Of a stretch of 64,000 bases of DNA, positions 8,275-17,256 are shown piece after piece. The position numbers were made by a program, and so were the translations under genes. This DNA is from Endozoicomonas sp. G2_2 (GTDB taxonomy: Bacteria; Pseudomonadota; Gammaproteobacteria; Nevskiales; Salinisphaeraceae): NCBI RefSeq assembly GCF_017744135.1, contig NZ_JAGHQU010000003.1, positions 186,001 through 250,000 of the forward strand. The letters run 5' to 3'. How positions within the stretch are numbered: position 1 is the stretch's first letter; each line of letters starts with the position of its first letter. A model generated the notes under the pieces. That model was not told the DNA's origin, ran no database searches, and was given only the letters and a program-made list of their open reading frames with translations.

Positions 8275-9483
8275 ATGGCACTACAGGCCCTGTTAATTGC
8301 ACGCGAAGACAGCTGTCGCGCCTGGCTGCAAGAGCGGCTCGGTGACGGCGTCGTGCTGTTGCCCGCGGATGCGCGCACCGGTCACGAAAGCGTTGCCGAA
8401 ATCGCCGAGACGCCGGACGTGGCGCTCGTGTTCGTGCAATTCGATTACAAGAGCGCGGCGATACACACCTCGATCGTCGAGTCGGTGGCCAATGCTTATC
8501 CATCGTTGCCGATCGTGGCTGTCGGCCGCCACGACGCGGGCGATGTCGTACTCGCGGCCATGCGTGCCGGTGCACAGGATTTCTTTGTCATCGGGCGCGA
8601 CGATGAGCGCTTCGATTCGCTGCTGGAACGGGTGCTCGATCGCAAGCGCCGTGCCCGTCAGGTGCCGGTCGGCGAACGTGAGCCGGGCCGCATCGTCACC
8701 GTTCTGAGCGGCCCGCAGTCGCCCATGCTGGCTTTTCTCGGCGGGCATATCGCGTTCGTGCTCGAAGCCGCCACCGCGCGCGATAAACGGGTGCTGTTGT
8801 TCGATCTGTCCATGCCGGGTGGCAATGCCACCATCATTTTCGACGCGGCACAGGATTACACGGCGCTCGACATATTGCGCGACGCCGAGCGTTGCGACGA
8901 GACGCTGGTCGAAAGTGCGTTCCAGCAGTTGCAGAGCGGCGTGTATCTGCTGGCGCTGCCCGAAGATTTCACGATCGAACAACTGGGCGAGAGCACGCCG
9001 AGTCTGTCGCGGCTCATCGAGATTTTTCGCGGCCTGTTCGATTATGTGGTGATCTGTATCGATCAGGGTCTGGGCATGCAGGCCCTGAGCGACACCGTTC
9101 AGAACAGCGATCACGCGCTCATGATTTCGGATCAATCCGTGCTGCGCAGCCGTCAGAACAAGGCCATGCTGCACGTACTGCACCAGCAGGCGTCGGAGCT
9201 GCCACCGCTGAGGCTCGTAGTGGTCAACTATCGCTCGGATGTCGGCATGGAACCCGAGCGGCTTGCGGAGCTGCTGGATCTGCCGTTGGCGACGGCGCTC
9301 GGCGGCCGACCGGAAGTGCGCATTCGGGCCATGAACGCGGGCGAGTCCATGCTCGAGTACGCGCCCTCGGATAACTTTACCCGTGGTGTCACCACGCTCA
9401 CCGAGCAGATCATGGGTATCGAAGCGCCGGCGCCGCGCAAGAAATTCGGACTGGCGCAGTTGTTCGGGCGGGGTGGCGGCTGA
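8275..9483 (+). CDS. tadZ: CpaE/TadZ-family pilus localisation protein with degenerate P-loop
   Basis: The 402 residues contain an N-terminal receiver-like domain (about 1-125; MALQALLIAREDSCRAWLQE) and a C-terminal ParA/MinD-like ATPase fold (about 135-380). TadZ/CpaE proteins mark the cell pole or site where the Tad machine is built. The segment where a deviant Walker A (KGGVGKT) is expected reads VLSGPQSPMLAFLGG and has no Lys, so ATP binding may be weak or lost. The later FDLSMPGGN and VVICIDQGLG segments match the switch and Walker B positions of the fold. It overlaps tadA by one base. Confidence 0.88.
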   Translation: MALQALLIAREDSCRAWLQERLGDGVVLLPADARTGHESVAEIAETPDVALVFVQFDYKSAAIHTSIVESVANAYPSLPIVAVGRHDAGDVVLAAMRAGAQDFFVIGRDDERFDSLLERVLDRKRRARQVPVGEREPGRIVTVLSGPQSPMLAFLGGHIAFVLEAATARDKRVLLFDLSMPGGNATIIFDAAQDYTALDILRDAERCDETLVESAFQQLQSGVYLLALPEDFTIEQLGESTPSLSRLIEIFRGLFDYVVICIDQGLGMQALSDTVQNSDHALMISDQSVLRSRQNKAMLHVLHQQASELPPLRLVVVNYRSDVGMEPERLAELLDLPLATALGGRPEVRIRAMNAGESMLEYAPSDNFTRGVTTLTEQIMGIEAPAPRKKFGLAQLFGRGGG

Positions 9484-10691
9484 TGAATGCCGATCGCGGT
9501 TTTCGCCTGTCCGATCGCTATCAGGAGCTCAAGAGCGCGCTGCATCTGCACCTCATCCGGCTCCTCGAGGATCGCGGCATCGATATCGGCACCTGGTCGG
9601 AGGCAAAGGCCGCCGAGTTCTTGCGTGGCCAGGCGCGGGTCTATGTCAACGAGAATCGCATCCCGATCAATCAGCACGAGGTGCAGCTGCTCGCCGACGA
9701 CACGCTCGACGAGCTGGTCGGTTTCGGACCGCTGCAACCTTTGATCGAGGACGACGCGGTGGACGACATCGTCGTCAACGGTCCCGACCGGGTCTATACC
9801 GAACGGGACGGCCGCCTGGCCGCCGAGTCGGTACGGTTTTCCAGCAATGCCCATATCCTGCGTGTCGCCCAGCGCATTCTCGCGCCGCTGGGCCGACGGC
9901 TGGATGAATCCACACCGATGGTCGATGCGCGTCTGCCGGATGGCAGCCGTGTGAACGCGATCATCCCGCCGCTGGCGCTCGACGGGCCCTGTCTGTCGAT
10001 TCGCAAATTCGGTAAGCGCGCACTCAGCGATGCCGATCTGCTCGCCAGCGGCGCGGTTTCGCAGGAGGTGCTCGATTATCTGCGCGAGCGTATCGCCGCG
10101 CGCGAGAACATTATCGTTGTTGGCGGCACGGGTTCCGGCAAGACCACCTTTCTGAACATGATCAGCCAGTGGGTCGGCGACGCGGAGCGCGTGATCACCA
10201 TCGAGGACGCCGCCGAGCTGCGTCTCGATCACGAGCATGTGGTCCGTCTGGAGACGCGGCCGCCGAACCTCGAGGGCGAGCGTGCCATCACCGCTCGTGA
10301 TCTGGTGCGCAACGCGCTGCGCATGCGGCCCGATCGGATCATCGTCGGCGAGGTTCGCGGCGACGAAGTGCTCGACATGCTCCAGGCGATGAACACCGGC
10401 CACGATGGCTCCATGACGACGCTGCACGCGAACAGCCCGCGCGATGCCGTGCATCGGCTGCAGTTGCTGGCGAGCTTTGCCGGTTTTACGGGTGACGAGC
10501 GCACCTTCCTGCAGCAGATCGCGTCGGCGCTGGACGTTATCGTCCATGTGGCGCGCCTGCCCGACGGCAAGCGGCGGCTGATGTCGGTCGAGCGCGTGGG
10601 CGAGGTAACGGCTGAACGGCTCGAATTGCATCGCGAGTTCGTCTTCGAACAGCAGCACGACACCCACGTCCGTACCGCGCGAGCCGCCTGA
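9483..10691 (+). CDS. tadA: Tad pilus secretion ATPase TadA/CpaF
   Basis: This 402-residue type II/IV secretion ATPase powers pilus assembly in the cytoplasm. The N-terminal domain (1-180) is followed by the RecA-like core. The Walker A motif GGTGSGKTTF is at about residues 214-223, the Asp box VITIEDAAELRL follows, Walker B is RPDRIIVGEVRG, and the His box is GHDGSMTTLHANSP. The ATG overlaps the tadZ stop (TGATG), and the stop overlaps the tadB ATG, so the genes are translationally coupled. Confidence 0.96.
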   Translation: MNADRGFRLSDRYQELKSALHLHLIRLLEDRGIDIGTWSEAKAAEFLRGQARVYVNENRIPINQHEVQLLADDTLDELVGFGPLQPLIEDDAVDDIVVNGPDRVYTERDGRLAAESVRFSSNAHILRVAQRILAPLGRRLDESTPMVDARLPDGSRVNAIIPPLALDGPCLSIRKFGKRALSDADLLASGAVSQEVLDYLRERIAARENIIVVGGTGSGKTTFLNMISQWVGDAERVITIEDAAELRLDHEHVVRLETRPPNLEGERAITARDLVRNALRMRPDRIIVGEVRGDEVLDMLQAMNTGHDGSMTTLHANSPRDAVHRLQLLASFAGFTGDERTFLQQIASALDVIVHVARLPDGKRRLMSVERVGEVTAERLELHREFVFEQQHDTHVRTARAA

Positions 10692-11617
10692 TGTGGATTC
10701 TCGTCGGCATGCTCTCGCTGTTGCTGCTCGGCATCGGCCTGCTGGTGCTGGCCCGGGCCACGCGACGTGCGAACGATGAAAAGCTGGCCGAACGTGTCGG
10801 CGAGGCTCACGCCGATGCCGCCAACGATTCGCTGTCCGGCTACCAGCGCCTCGCCAACATTCGTAATCCGCTGCTGCGGGAGCTCTGTCGACGACTCTGG
10901 TCGGCCGGTATCGAGGCGGGCCCCGCCCGTATCGCGCAGTTCGCTTTTCTGTGGATTGCCGCGGTGGTGCTCGCGACGCTCGTAATGGGGTTGATCGGTA
11001 TTGTGCTGATGTGTGCGCTGCTGGTTCTAGCGGCGCTGGTGGTCGCCCAGCGCAAGCGTAGCCGGCGGCGCCAGATCAACGCCCAGATGCCCAATTTTCT
11101 CGGCTATCTGGTGCGCGCGCTGACGGCCGGGAACACGCTCGAGGAGGGCATCAACAATGCCGCCCTCGAGAGCGTTGATCCGATCCGCGGCGTGTTTCTC
11201 AGCGTGTCGCGACAGGTTCGGCTGGGTGCGAGCATCGAAGACACGCTCGCCGAAACCGCGCGCATCCACGAGCTCAAGGCGTTGCACATTCTCGCGATGA
11301 GTGCACGGGTGAATCGCCGCTTCGGCGGGTCGATGCGCCGGGTCATCGCCAGCCTCGTCGACACGATTCGTCAGCAGGAGGCCGCCGCCCGCGAACTCAA
11401 GGCGCTCACCGGCGAGACGCGCTTCTCGGCCTATGTCGTCGCCGCGATTCCGGTCGCAATCAGCCTGTTCTTCTATCTGCAGAACCCGCAATACTATGCG
11501 GCGATGCTGTCCAGTAGCGGTGGGCGAATCGCGGTCATGCTGGCACTCATGCTGGAAGCGCTCGGCCTGTTCATCATCTGGCGGATGATGGCGCGACTGC
11601 AGGAGCCCGACGCATGA
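10691..11617 (+). CDS. tadB: Tad inner membrane platform protein TadB
   Basis: This 308-residue polytopic protein has TM segments near residues 2-20, 80-115 and 250-300 and a central T2SSF-type cytoplasmic domain (PNFLGYLVRALTAGNTLEEG, about 135-250). TadB pairs with TadC and both are driven by TadA to extract Flp subunits from the membrane. It starts on the last base of the tadA stop and overlaps tadC by four bases (ATGA). Confidence 0.93.
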   Translation: MWILVGMLSLLLLGIGLLVLARATRRANDEKLAERVGEAHADAANDSLSGYQRLANIRNPLLRELCRRLWSAGIEAGPARIAQFAFLWIAAVVLATLVMGLIGIVLMCALLVLAALVVAQRKRSRRRQINAQMPNFLGYLVRALTAGNTLEEGINNAALESVDPIRGVFLSVSRQVRLGASIEDTLAETARIHELKALHILAMSARVNRRFGGSMRRVIASLVDTIRQQEAAARELKALTGETRFSAYVVAAIPVAISLFFYLQNPQYYAAMLSSSGGRIAVMLALMLEALGLFIIWRMMARLQEPDA

Positions 11618-12537
11618 GCATGCCTGCCGTCTTTCTGGCGCTCGCCGTGGCGACGGCGGTGGTCGCACTCGGGCTGTTGTCGCTGATGCTCGTTCAGAGT
11701 GTGCGCGAACGCCGTCTGACGCGCCGCTATCAGGGCGAGCGCGCACAGGACGGCACTGTCCGCAACGGTGCGGGCGCCGCCTGGGTCGCCGGTATGGCCG
11801 AAGGCGGTGAACGCATCGACCGGCTCCTCAAAAATCCCGACGAGACCCGAATTCTGCTCGCCCAGGCCGGCTGGCGCGATGCGCAGTCGCGCACCGTGTT
11901 CTATGCCTGCCAGTTCGGCCTGCCGGTGTTGATCGGTCTGCTCGTTCTGCCATTGTCCGGTGTGCTGGGCCTGACCAGCGGATCGCTGAACAGCCTTCTG
12001 CTGGTGGCCTTTGTCGTGATCGTGTCGCTGCTGGCGCCACGCTACGTGTTGCGTGCGCGAGCCAAACGTCGGCGAGAACGCATCTCGGCCGAAGTGCCGT
12101 TGTTCATCAATCTTCTTGTGCTGTTGTTCGAGGCCGGTTTGAACATGCGGCAGGCGTTGTCATCGCTGGTGCGCGACGGCGCCCCGACGATGCCCGAACT
12201 CGTCAACGAACTGGCGCCAATCCTGCGCCAGATCGAGGCCGGCGCCGATGCCGATCAACTGCTGTTCGAGACCGGCAAGCTCATGTCGATCGAGGAGCTG
12301 GATACCGTGCTCGGTATTCTCCGACAGGTCGAGCGTTATGGCGGCGAGATTCGCGAGCCCCTGCTCGAGGCGCTCGACAATCTGCAGTCCAAGCGATCGA
12401 TGGCGTTGCGCGAGCAAGTCAACGTCATGTCCGGCAAGATGACGGTCGTGCTGGTGACCTGTTTCTTTCCACCGTTGCTGATCTTTATCGCCGGGCCGGC
12501 GTTCATGTCGATTTCCGAAACGCTCGGCGGGCTGTGA
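11614..12537 (+). CDS. tadC: Tad inner membrane platform protein TadC
   Basis: This 307-residue protein has an N-terminal TM helix, a paired hydrophobic region near residues 95-145 and a C-terminal TM helix. The T2SSF domain is at about 160-285 (VPLFINLLVLLFEAGLNMRQ, then MTVVLVTCFFPPLLIFIAGP). It is the partner of TadB in the inner membrane platform. The overlaps with both neighbours are four bases each, so it is inside one tightly packed operon. Confidence 0.93.
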   Translation: MSMPAVFLALAVATAVVALGLLSLMLVQSVRERRLTRRYQGERAQDGTVRNGAGAAWVAGMAEGGERIDRLLKNPDETRILLAQAGWRDAQSRTVFYACQFGLPVLIGLLVLPLSGVLGLTSGSLNSLLLVAFVVIVSLLAPRYVLRARAKRRRERISAEVPLFINLLVLLFEAGLNMRQALSSLVRDGAPTMPELVNELAPILRQIEAGADADQLLFETGKLMSIEELDTVLGILRQVERYGGEIREPLLEALDNLQSKRSMALREQVNVMSGKMTVVLVTCFFPPLLIFIAGPAFMSISETLGGL

Positions 12538-13310
12538 GCGTGTCGTGCATGCCGTATGCCGGTCGGGTTGCGATGGCCGCCCTGTGTCTCGCACTGGTGG
12601 GGGGCTGCGCGAGTCAGCGCGTCTCGCCGCGCGATCTGCCGGGTTCCACGCTCGAAGCCGCGCGCGGCCCGGACGAGAACGCGCGCCTGTACACCGATCT
12701 GATCCGACAGCTGATCAGTCAGGATCGACTCTACGCCGCGCTTGCCCACCTGCAGGCACGCGAACAGGAGTTTGGCGTCACCGACGAACTGCGCCTGTTG
12801 CGCGCCGATATCCTGCGCAAGATGGACGATCTTGGCGGCGCTCGCCGACTCTACGAGCAACTGCTGGACACGCCCTATGTGGGCCAGGCCCATCACGGGC
12901 TCGGCCTGATCATCGCGCGGGATGATCTGGCCGCCGGTGAGGTGCATCTGCAGAAAGCGGTCGCCCTCGTGCCCACCGATGCGCGGATGCGCAACGATCT
13001 CGGTTACGCGAAGCTGCGCCAGGGGCAGCTGGCACAGGCACGCCTGCAACTGGCTACCGCGTACCAGCTTGACGAGGCTAATGAGCTGAACCGCAACAAT
13101 TACATTCTGCTATTGTTGGCCGAGGGCAACGACCGCAAGGCAGCGCGGATTGCGGCCGATAATCAGATAGATGCCGGCGTCATGCGTGAGCTTCGGCGGG
13201 AAGCACGCACGATAGCGGGCTCCGCCGGCAATGCGCCCGTCGGCAACGCGGCGGTGCGCCCTGTAACGCCGGCGAAAGCGCCCGCAGCGGTGGGTGGTGG
13301 CGGCGGCTAG
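12534..13310 (+). CDS. tadD: TadD-like TPR lipoprotein
   Basis: The GTG start overlaps the tadC stop (GTGA). The 258-residue product has a lipoprotein signal (ALCLALVGGC, lipobox VGGC at about residues 22-25) and TPR-like helices between about 55 and 210 (LYAALAHLQAREQEFGVTDE, then LGYAKLRQGQLAQARLQLAT). TadD/RcpX lipoproteins act as pilotin-like factors for the secretin. The C-terminus ends in a Gly-rich run. The family is assigned by position and TPR pattern; the exact TadD orthology was not tested. Confidence 0.85.
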   Translation: MSVSCMPYAGRVAMAALCLALVGGCASQRVSPRDLPGSTLEAARGPDENARLYTDLIRQLISQDRLYAALAHLQAREQEFGVTDELRLLRADILRKMDDLGGARRLYEQLLDTPYVGQAHHGLGLIIARDDLAAGEVHLQKAVALVPTDARMRNDLGYAKLRQGQLAQARLQLATAYQLDEANELNRNNYILLLLAEGNDRKAARIAADNQIDAGVMRELRREARTIAGSAGNAPVGNAAVRPVTPAKAPAAVGGGGG

Positions 13311-13353
13311 GCGACGCCTGGCGTTATCGAATCCGATTGTCGAGGGGGAAACC

Positions 13354-13620
13354 ATGAAAAAGAAATCCATTGCGGTCGGCCTGTTGGCAGTGTTCATGCT
13401 GGCGCCCGCAGCGGCCAGCGCGCGCGATGTCAGTGATGTCGGGCATACGGTGCGCGGTGCGCTCGAACTACAGCGCAGCGGCCGGCAGGCGGCGCCGACG
13501 CGACCGATGCTCAGCGATGTGGCCGACCGAACCTATGAACGTTATCTCGAAAGCTTCACCTATCCGATCCCGGAACAGTTCGAGCGCGACGACGCGTTCG
13601 CCGCGGACGCCGGCAGCTAG
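13354..13620 (+). CDS. Small secreted DUF3613 protein of the Tad operon
   Basis: The ATG at 13354 has GAGGGGG seven bases upstream and begins an 88-residue product with a clear signal peptide (MKKKSIAVGLLAVFMLAPAA, cleavage near ASA). The mature part has the DUF3613 pattern: VGHTVRGALELQRSG, PMLSDVADRTYERYLESF and PIPEQFER. DUF3613 proteins occur beside tad genes in beta- and gammaproteobacteria. Their function is unknown. The location after tadD and the signal peptide suggest a periplasmic accessory factor of the pilus. Confidence 0.8.
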   Translation: MKKKSIAVGLLAVFMLAPAAASARDVSDVGHTVRGALELQRSGRQAAPTRPMLSDVADRTYERYLESFTYPIPEQFERDDAFAADAGS

Positions 13621-13671
13621 TGCGCTGCGCGATGTCTCGCAACGGCGCGCGGACGCCGTGAAGGGCAGCGC

Positions 13672-15366
13672 GTGAACCGGATGATGAACGGATCCGCGGG
13701 CATCCAGCGTTACGCGCTCTATGCGCTTGCGGGCGTCTGTGTGCTTCTCGTGGCCTATTCCGGCCTGCGCTGCGCGACGCGAATCGCACAAACGCGTACC
13801 GCGGCGCTCTTTGAAGCGGAGCAGGCGATCGTGCAGGCGACCGTGTCGCGGATCGAACAGGACCGTATTCCCAACGGTCTGATCCTGTCCGTCGAAGCGC
13901 TCGTGGGCGAGCGCAGTCTGGGATTGAACTACGTCACCCTGCGCAATGCGGACAACGTGACGCTGGTGTCGCGCGGGCGATTCACCGATCGCTTCAGCTG
14001 GCTCGGCGAGGACATGGCGCGGCAATGGCGCGGCTGGTCCTATCAGCTCGAATCCGCGGAGGCCAATCGCCCGTTGATGCAGGCCGAGCAGCGTATCGGC
14101 TACGCCCAGTTCGGGGTGAGCTGGTTCGCCGTGATTTCGCGTGCCGGCATGCCGCTGGCGATATGGATTACGGCGTTGCTGGCCGGACTGATCGGCTTTC
14201 TCGGGGCTCTGGGGGCGGCGGCTTCGACGCCGCCGGCCAAGACCAGGGACGAGGCCGAACGCAAACCACGTATTCGCACCCCCGGCGAGTCGACGCCCAA
14301 GGCCGGCGAGCGCGCCAAGGCACCACTGTCGCGATTCTCGCGCCGACGCGATCGGGCTGAGGACGAATTTGCGCCGATTGTCGACAAACGCGCCCATGCG
14401 CCGGGAGGCGCAGCGCGCCCCGAGCCCGTGTCGGCGCCGCAGCCCGCTCCGGGCGCCAAGCCGAGGCCTTCGGCGGCCGCTGCCGATCGCCCGGCGCCGG
14501 CAGCGCCTTCCATGCCAGCGGCGGCGCGATCGCCCAAGCCGCCGCCGGCGTCACCGCCGGTGGCCGATCCGTTCGAGCCGTCGCCGCCGGCCGAAGCGGC
14601 GCCCGGGCCCGCGCCGGCCGCGGCGCCGATCACCCCGTTGCCCGCCCGCACGGAGCTGCATGCGCCAAGTCTCGATGCGCAACCGCGGTTGGGCGACGAA
14701 ACGCTCGATCTGCGTTTTTACCCCATCTGGCGCGATCTGGACCGCGAGGTGCTGGCCGGCGCCTGTGCGGCTCTGGCATGGCGTGTCGGCGAGACCCGGC
14801 TGGTCGATGCGGCCACCCTCACGCGGCTGGCCGAGAAGGACGGCGCGTTGCGCGCGTTCACCCAATGGCTGGCGCGGCGCTTTTCGCTGCTGCACAGCAA
14901 CTGGCGTACGCTCGAAATCAACACGGTACCGATCGTGCTGCCCATACCGAGCGCGATGCTGGCCTTCGCCGACGCCGAAACCGTCTGGCGGGATGCGCTG
15001 CGCCGTACCGACCGTGACCCGAACGATCTCATCCTCTGGCTGGGGACGCGGGTGCGCCGACATGTGCACGGTACCCTGCCGGTGCGCCGCGCGCTCTTGC
15101 TGGAGGGGCACGACATGCCGTTGCCGGCGGACTGCGATATCGTCTGCATCGGCCCGGATCAGATCGGCGATGCGATCGATGCCTGGTACGCCCGGATCGA
15201 CGCCCTGCGGTGCCCGGTGCTGCTGGGGCCGGTCGACGATCCCGAACCCTATGCGCGCCTGATTCAGCACAAGCGCGTGCTCTGGTTCAGTCAGGCGGAT
15301 GACGACCTGTTCGCACCGCGCGCCTTCGCCCGCTTGCTCGCGCGCCACCCGACCGAGGCGATCTGA
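13672..15366 (+). CDS. Two-TM protein with Pro/Ala linker and degenerate EAL-like C-terminal domain
   Basis: This 564-residue protein was not recognised as a named family. The GTG at 13672 has AAGGGC upstream; ATGs at 13681 and 13684 are alternatives. TM1 is at about residues 12-31. A periplasmic domain of about 125 residues follows, then TM2 at about 157-180, and a Pro/Ala/Arg-rich cytoplasmic linker to about residue 335. The last 220 residues follow the EAL phosphodiesterase pattern (LRFYPIWRDLDREVLAGACA at the place of the HYQPI...EALLRW segment; VLWFSQADDDLFAPRAFARL at the place of the QGYLFSRP end). The catalytic EAL Glu and other metal ligands are absent, so it would be a non-catalytic domain. 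It is the last gene of the Tad operon. The EAL reading is inference. Confidence 0.55.
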   Translation: MNRMMNGSAGIQRYALYALAGVCVLLVAYSGLRCATRIAQTRTAALFEAEQAIVQATVSRIEQDRIPNGLILSVEALVGERSLGLNYVTLRNADNVTLVSRGRFTDRFSWLGEDMARQWRGWSYQLESAEANRPLMQAEQRIGYAQFGVSWFAVISRAGMPLAIWITALLAGLIGFLGALGAAASTPPAKTRDEAERKPRIRTPGESTPKAGERAKAPLSRFSRRRDRAEDEFAPIVDKRAHAPGGAARPEPVSAPQPAPGAKPRPSAAAADRPAPAAPSMPAAARSPKPPPASPPVADPFEPSPPAEAAPGPAPAAAPITPLPARTELHAPSLDAQPRLGDETLDLRFYPIWRDLDREVLAGACAALAWRVGETRLVDAATLTRLAEKDGALRAFTQWLARRFSLLHSNWRTLEINTVPIVLPIPSAMLAFADAETVWRDALRRTDRDPNDLILWLGTRVRRHVHGTLPVRRALLLEGHDMPLPADCDIVCIGPDQIGDAIDAWYARIDALRCPVLLGPVDDPEPYARLIQHKRVLWFSQADDDLFAPRAFARLLARHPTEAI

Positions 15367-15387
15367 TTCCGAGCGGGCGGCCCCGGG

Positions 15388-16173
15388 TCAGCCGGCCGAG
15401 CCGCCAGCGTTGGCGGCATTCGCCAGCCCTGCGAATTGGGCAGCGGTGAGGCGTTCGGGCCGCAGCGTGGGGTCGATGCCGCAGGCCTCGATCGCTTCGG
15501 CCGAGAGAAAGTCACGGATCGCGTTGCGCAGCGTCTTGCGCCGCTGACTGAATGCCGCGGTCACCAGTCGATCGAAAAGGCGGCTGTCGTCGATCGCGAA
15601 CTGCGGCGCGCGCGGCGTCACGCGCACGACCGCCGACATCACGCGCGGAGGCGGGGTGAAGGCGCCGGGGCCCACGTCGAACAGCGCCTGTGCGTCGGCA
15701 CGGGCGGCAACCGATACGCTGAGTCGCCCGTATTCGCGGCTGCCGGGCGCGGCGGTCATGCGATCGACCACTTCCTTTTGCAACATGAAGTGCATGTCCG
15801 TGATCGGTGCCGGGCTCGCGAGCAGGGCGAAAAGCAGCGGCGAGGAGATGTTGTAGGGCAGATTGCCGACCAGTCTCAGGGCGCGGCCGCGCTCTGCCGC
15901 GAGTGCGGCGTAGTCGATGCGCAGGGCGTCGCCCTCGATGACGTCGAGGCGCGTGTCCGTGCTGGCGCGCGCGTGCAGATCGGCCACCAGGTCACGATCG
16001 ATCTCGATGACGCTCAGGCGTGCGACGCGGTCGAGCAGGGGGGTGGTGAGCGCACCTTGGCCGGGCCCGATCTCCACGAGCGCGTCGTCGGGCGCTGGCG
16101 AGAGCATCGACAGGATGCGATCGATCACGCCCTGTTCGTGCAGAAAGTGTTGTCCGAAACGTTTGCGCGCCAT
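15388..16173 (-). CDS. rsmA: 16S rRNA (adenine1518/1519-N6,N6)-dimethyltransferase
   Basis: This 261-residue SAM-dependent enzyme dimethylates the two adenines in the terminal 16S helix 45. It begins MARKRFGQHFLHEQGVIDRI. It has the SAM motif VEIGPGQGALT and the catalytic NLPYNISSP motif, plus the C-terminal helical domain (QRRKTLRNAIRDFL). It is in the conserved lptD-surA-pdxA-rsmA order. The gap to pdxA is 72 bp. Its 3' end faces the end of the Tad operon with only 21 bp between stop codons. Confidence 0.96.
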   Translation of the reverse strand: MARKRFGQHFLHEQGVIDRILSMLSPAPDDALVEIGPGQGALTTPLLDRVARLSVIEIDRDLVADLHARASTDTRLDVIEGDALRIDYAALAAERGRALRLVGNLPYNISSPLLFALLASPAPITDMHFMLQKEVVDRMTAAPGSREYGRLSVSVAARADAQALFDVGPGAFTPPPRVMSAVVRVTPRAPQFAIDDSRLFDRLVTAAFSQRRKTLRNAIRDFLSAEAIEACGIDPTLRPERLTAAQFAGLANAANAGGSAG

Positions 16174-16245
16174 GGCGTTCTCGGTGTGGCGCCGTGCGCC
16201 GTCTGCGATATGCGGGCCGTATTCGGCTGCTCCGATGCCCAGCTG

Positions 16246-17241
16246 TTAGCGCGGTGAAGCGCCCGCCATACGGATAGCGGTATCGATAGCCGCCTGGAGA
16301 CTTCCGGTATCCACGCCGTCCCCGCCGGCGAGCTCGAGCGCGGTGCCGTGGTCCACCGATGTTCGCACGATCGGCAGGCCGAGACTGATATTGACCGTGC
16401 GTCCAAAACCCAGGTGCTTGATCACCGGCAGACCCTGGTCGTGATACATCGCGACCACCGCGTCCGCCTCGGCCAGCCGGTGCGGCGTGAAAAGCGTATC
16501 GGCCGGTAACGGCCCCACCACATCGAGCCCGCGCGCGCGTTCGGCTTCGATCACCGGCGTGATGGTGTCGATCTCCTCGCGTCCGAGATAGCCGTTTTCC
16601 CCGGCATGGGGGTTCAGGCCGGCGACGAGCAGCCGCGGCCGGGCGATGCCGAACCGGGTACGCAGGCCATCGTCGGTAACGCGCAATACGTGCGCGAGGC
16701 CCGCGCGCGTGAGGGCCGCCGGCACGGCGGCGAGCGGAATATGAACGGTCGCAAGCGAGACGCGCAGCTGGCCATCGTCGGTCGCGAGCATCATCACGGG
16801 CTCATCGCTACCGCAGCGATGGGCGAGATAGCCCGTATGGCCGGAAAAAGGGATGCCGGCATCGTTGATGACGGCCTTGTGGACCGGGCCGGTCACCAGC
16901 CCGTCGCAATGGGCGGCGCGACACAGATCGGTGGCGCGGTCCAGGGTGTCGAGCACGTATCGGGCGTTGGCCGTATCGACCGCGCCGGGCGTGGCCGGTC
17001 GCGCGCTGGCGACGGTTTCGATGCCGAGCGTTCCTGCGGGCAGCGCCTGCGGCGCGCTGTCGTAATCGATCTCGACGAGCTTCAGCGGCAGGCCGAGGTG
17101 CGCGGCGCGGGCCTGCAGCAGATCGGGGTCGGCTACGGCAACCAGCTGCGCGGTCTGTCTGCGCTGGGCAATACGAACCGCAAGGTCCGGCCCGATGCCG
17201 GCGGGCTCACCGGGGGTGAAAGCGAGTCTCGGGGTACGCAA
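16246..17241 (-). CDS. pdxA: 4-hydroxythreonine-4-phosphate dehydrogenase
   Basis: This 331-residue NAD-dependent enzyme makes 3-amino-2-oxopropyl phosphate in pyridoxal phosphate synthesis. Visible family segments are FTPGEPAGIGPDLAVRIAQ at the N-terminus, DGLVTGPVHKAVI, PFSGHTGYLAHRCG, MYHDQGLPVIKHLGFGRTVN and SVDHGTALELAG; the His residues are metal ligands. The first codon that fits the family N-terminus is TTG (17241-17239), unusual, with no strong ribosome site after the surA stop 15 bp earlier. Translation may depend on coupling to surA. Confidence 0.94.
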   Translation of the reverse strand: MRTPRLAFTPGEPAGIGPDLAVRIAQRRQTAQLVAVADPDLLQARAAHLGLPLKLVEIDYDSAPQALPAGTLGIETVASARPATPGAVDTANARYVLDTLDRATDLCRAAHCDGLVTGPVHKAVINDAGIPFSGHTGYLAHRCGSDEPVMMLATDDGQLRVSLATVHIPLAAVPAALTRAGLAHVLRVTDDGLRTRFGIARPRLLVAGLNPHAGENGYLGREEIDTITPVIEAERARGLDVVGPLPADTLFTPHRLAEADAVVAMYHDQGLPVIKHLGFGRTVNISLGLPIVRTSVDHGTALELAGGDGVDTGSLQAAIDTAIRMAGASPR

Positions 17242-17256
17242 TCCGGGGCGCCGCGA

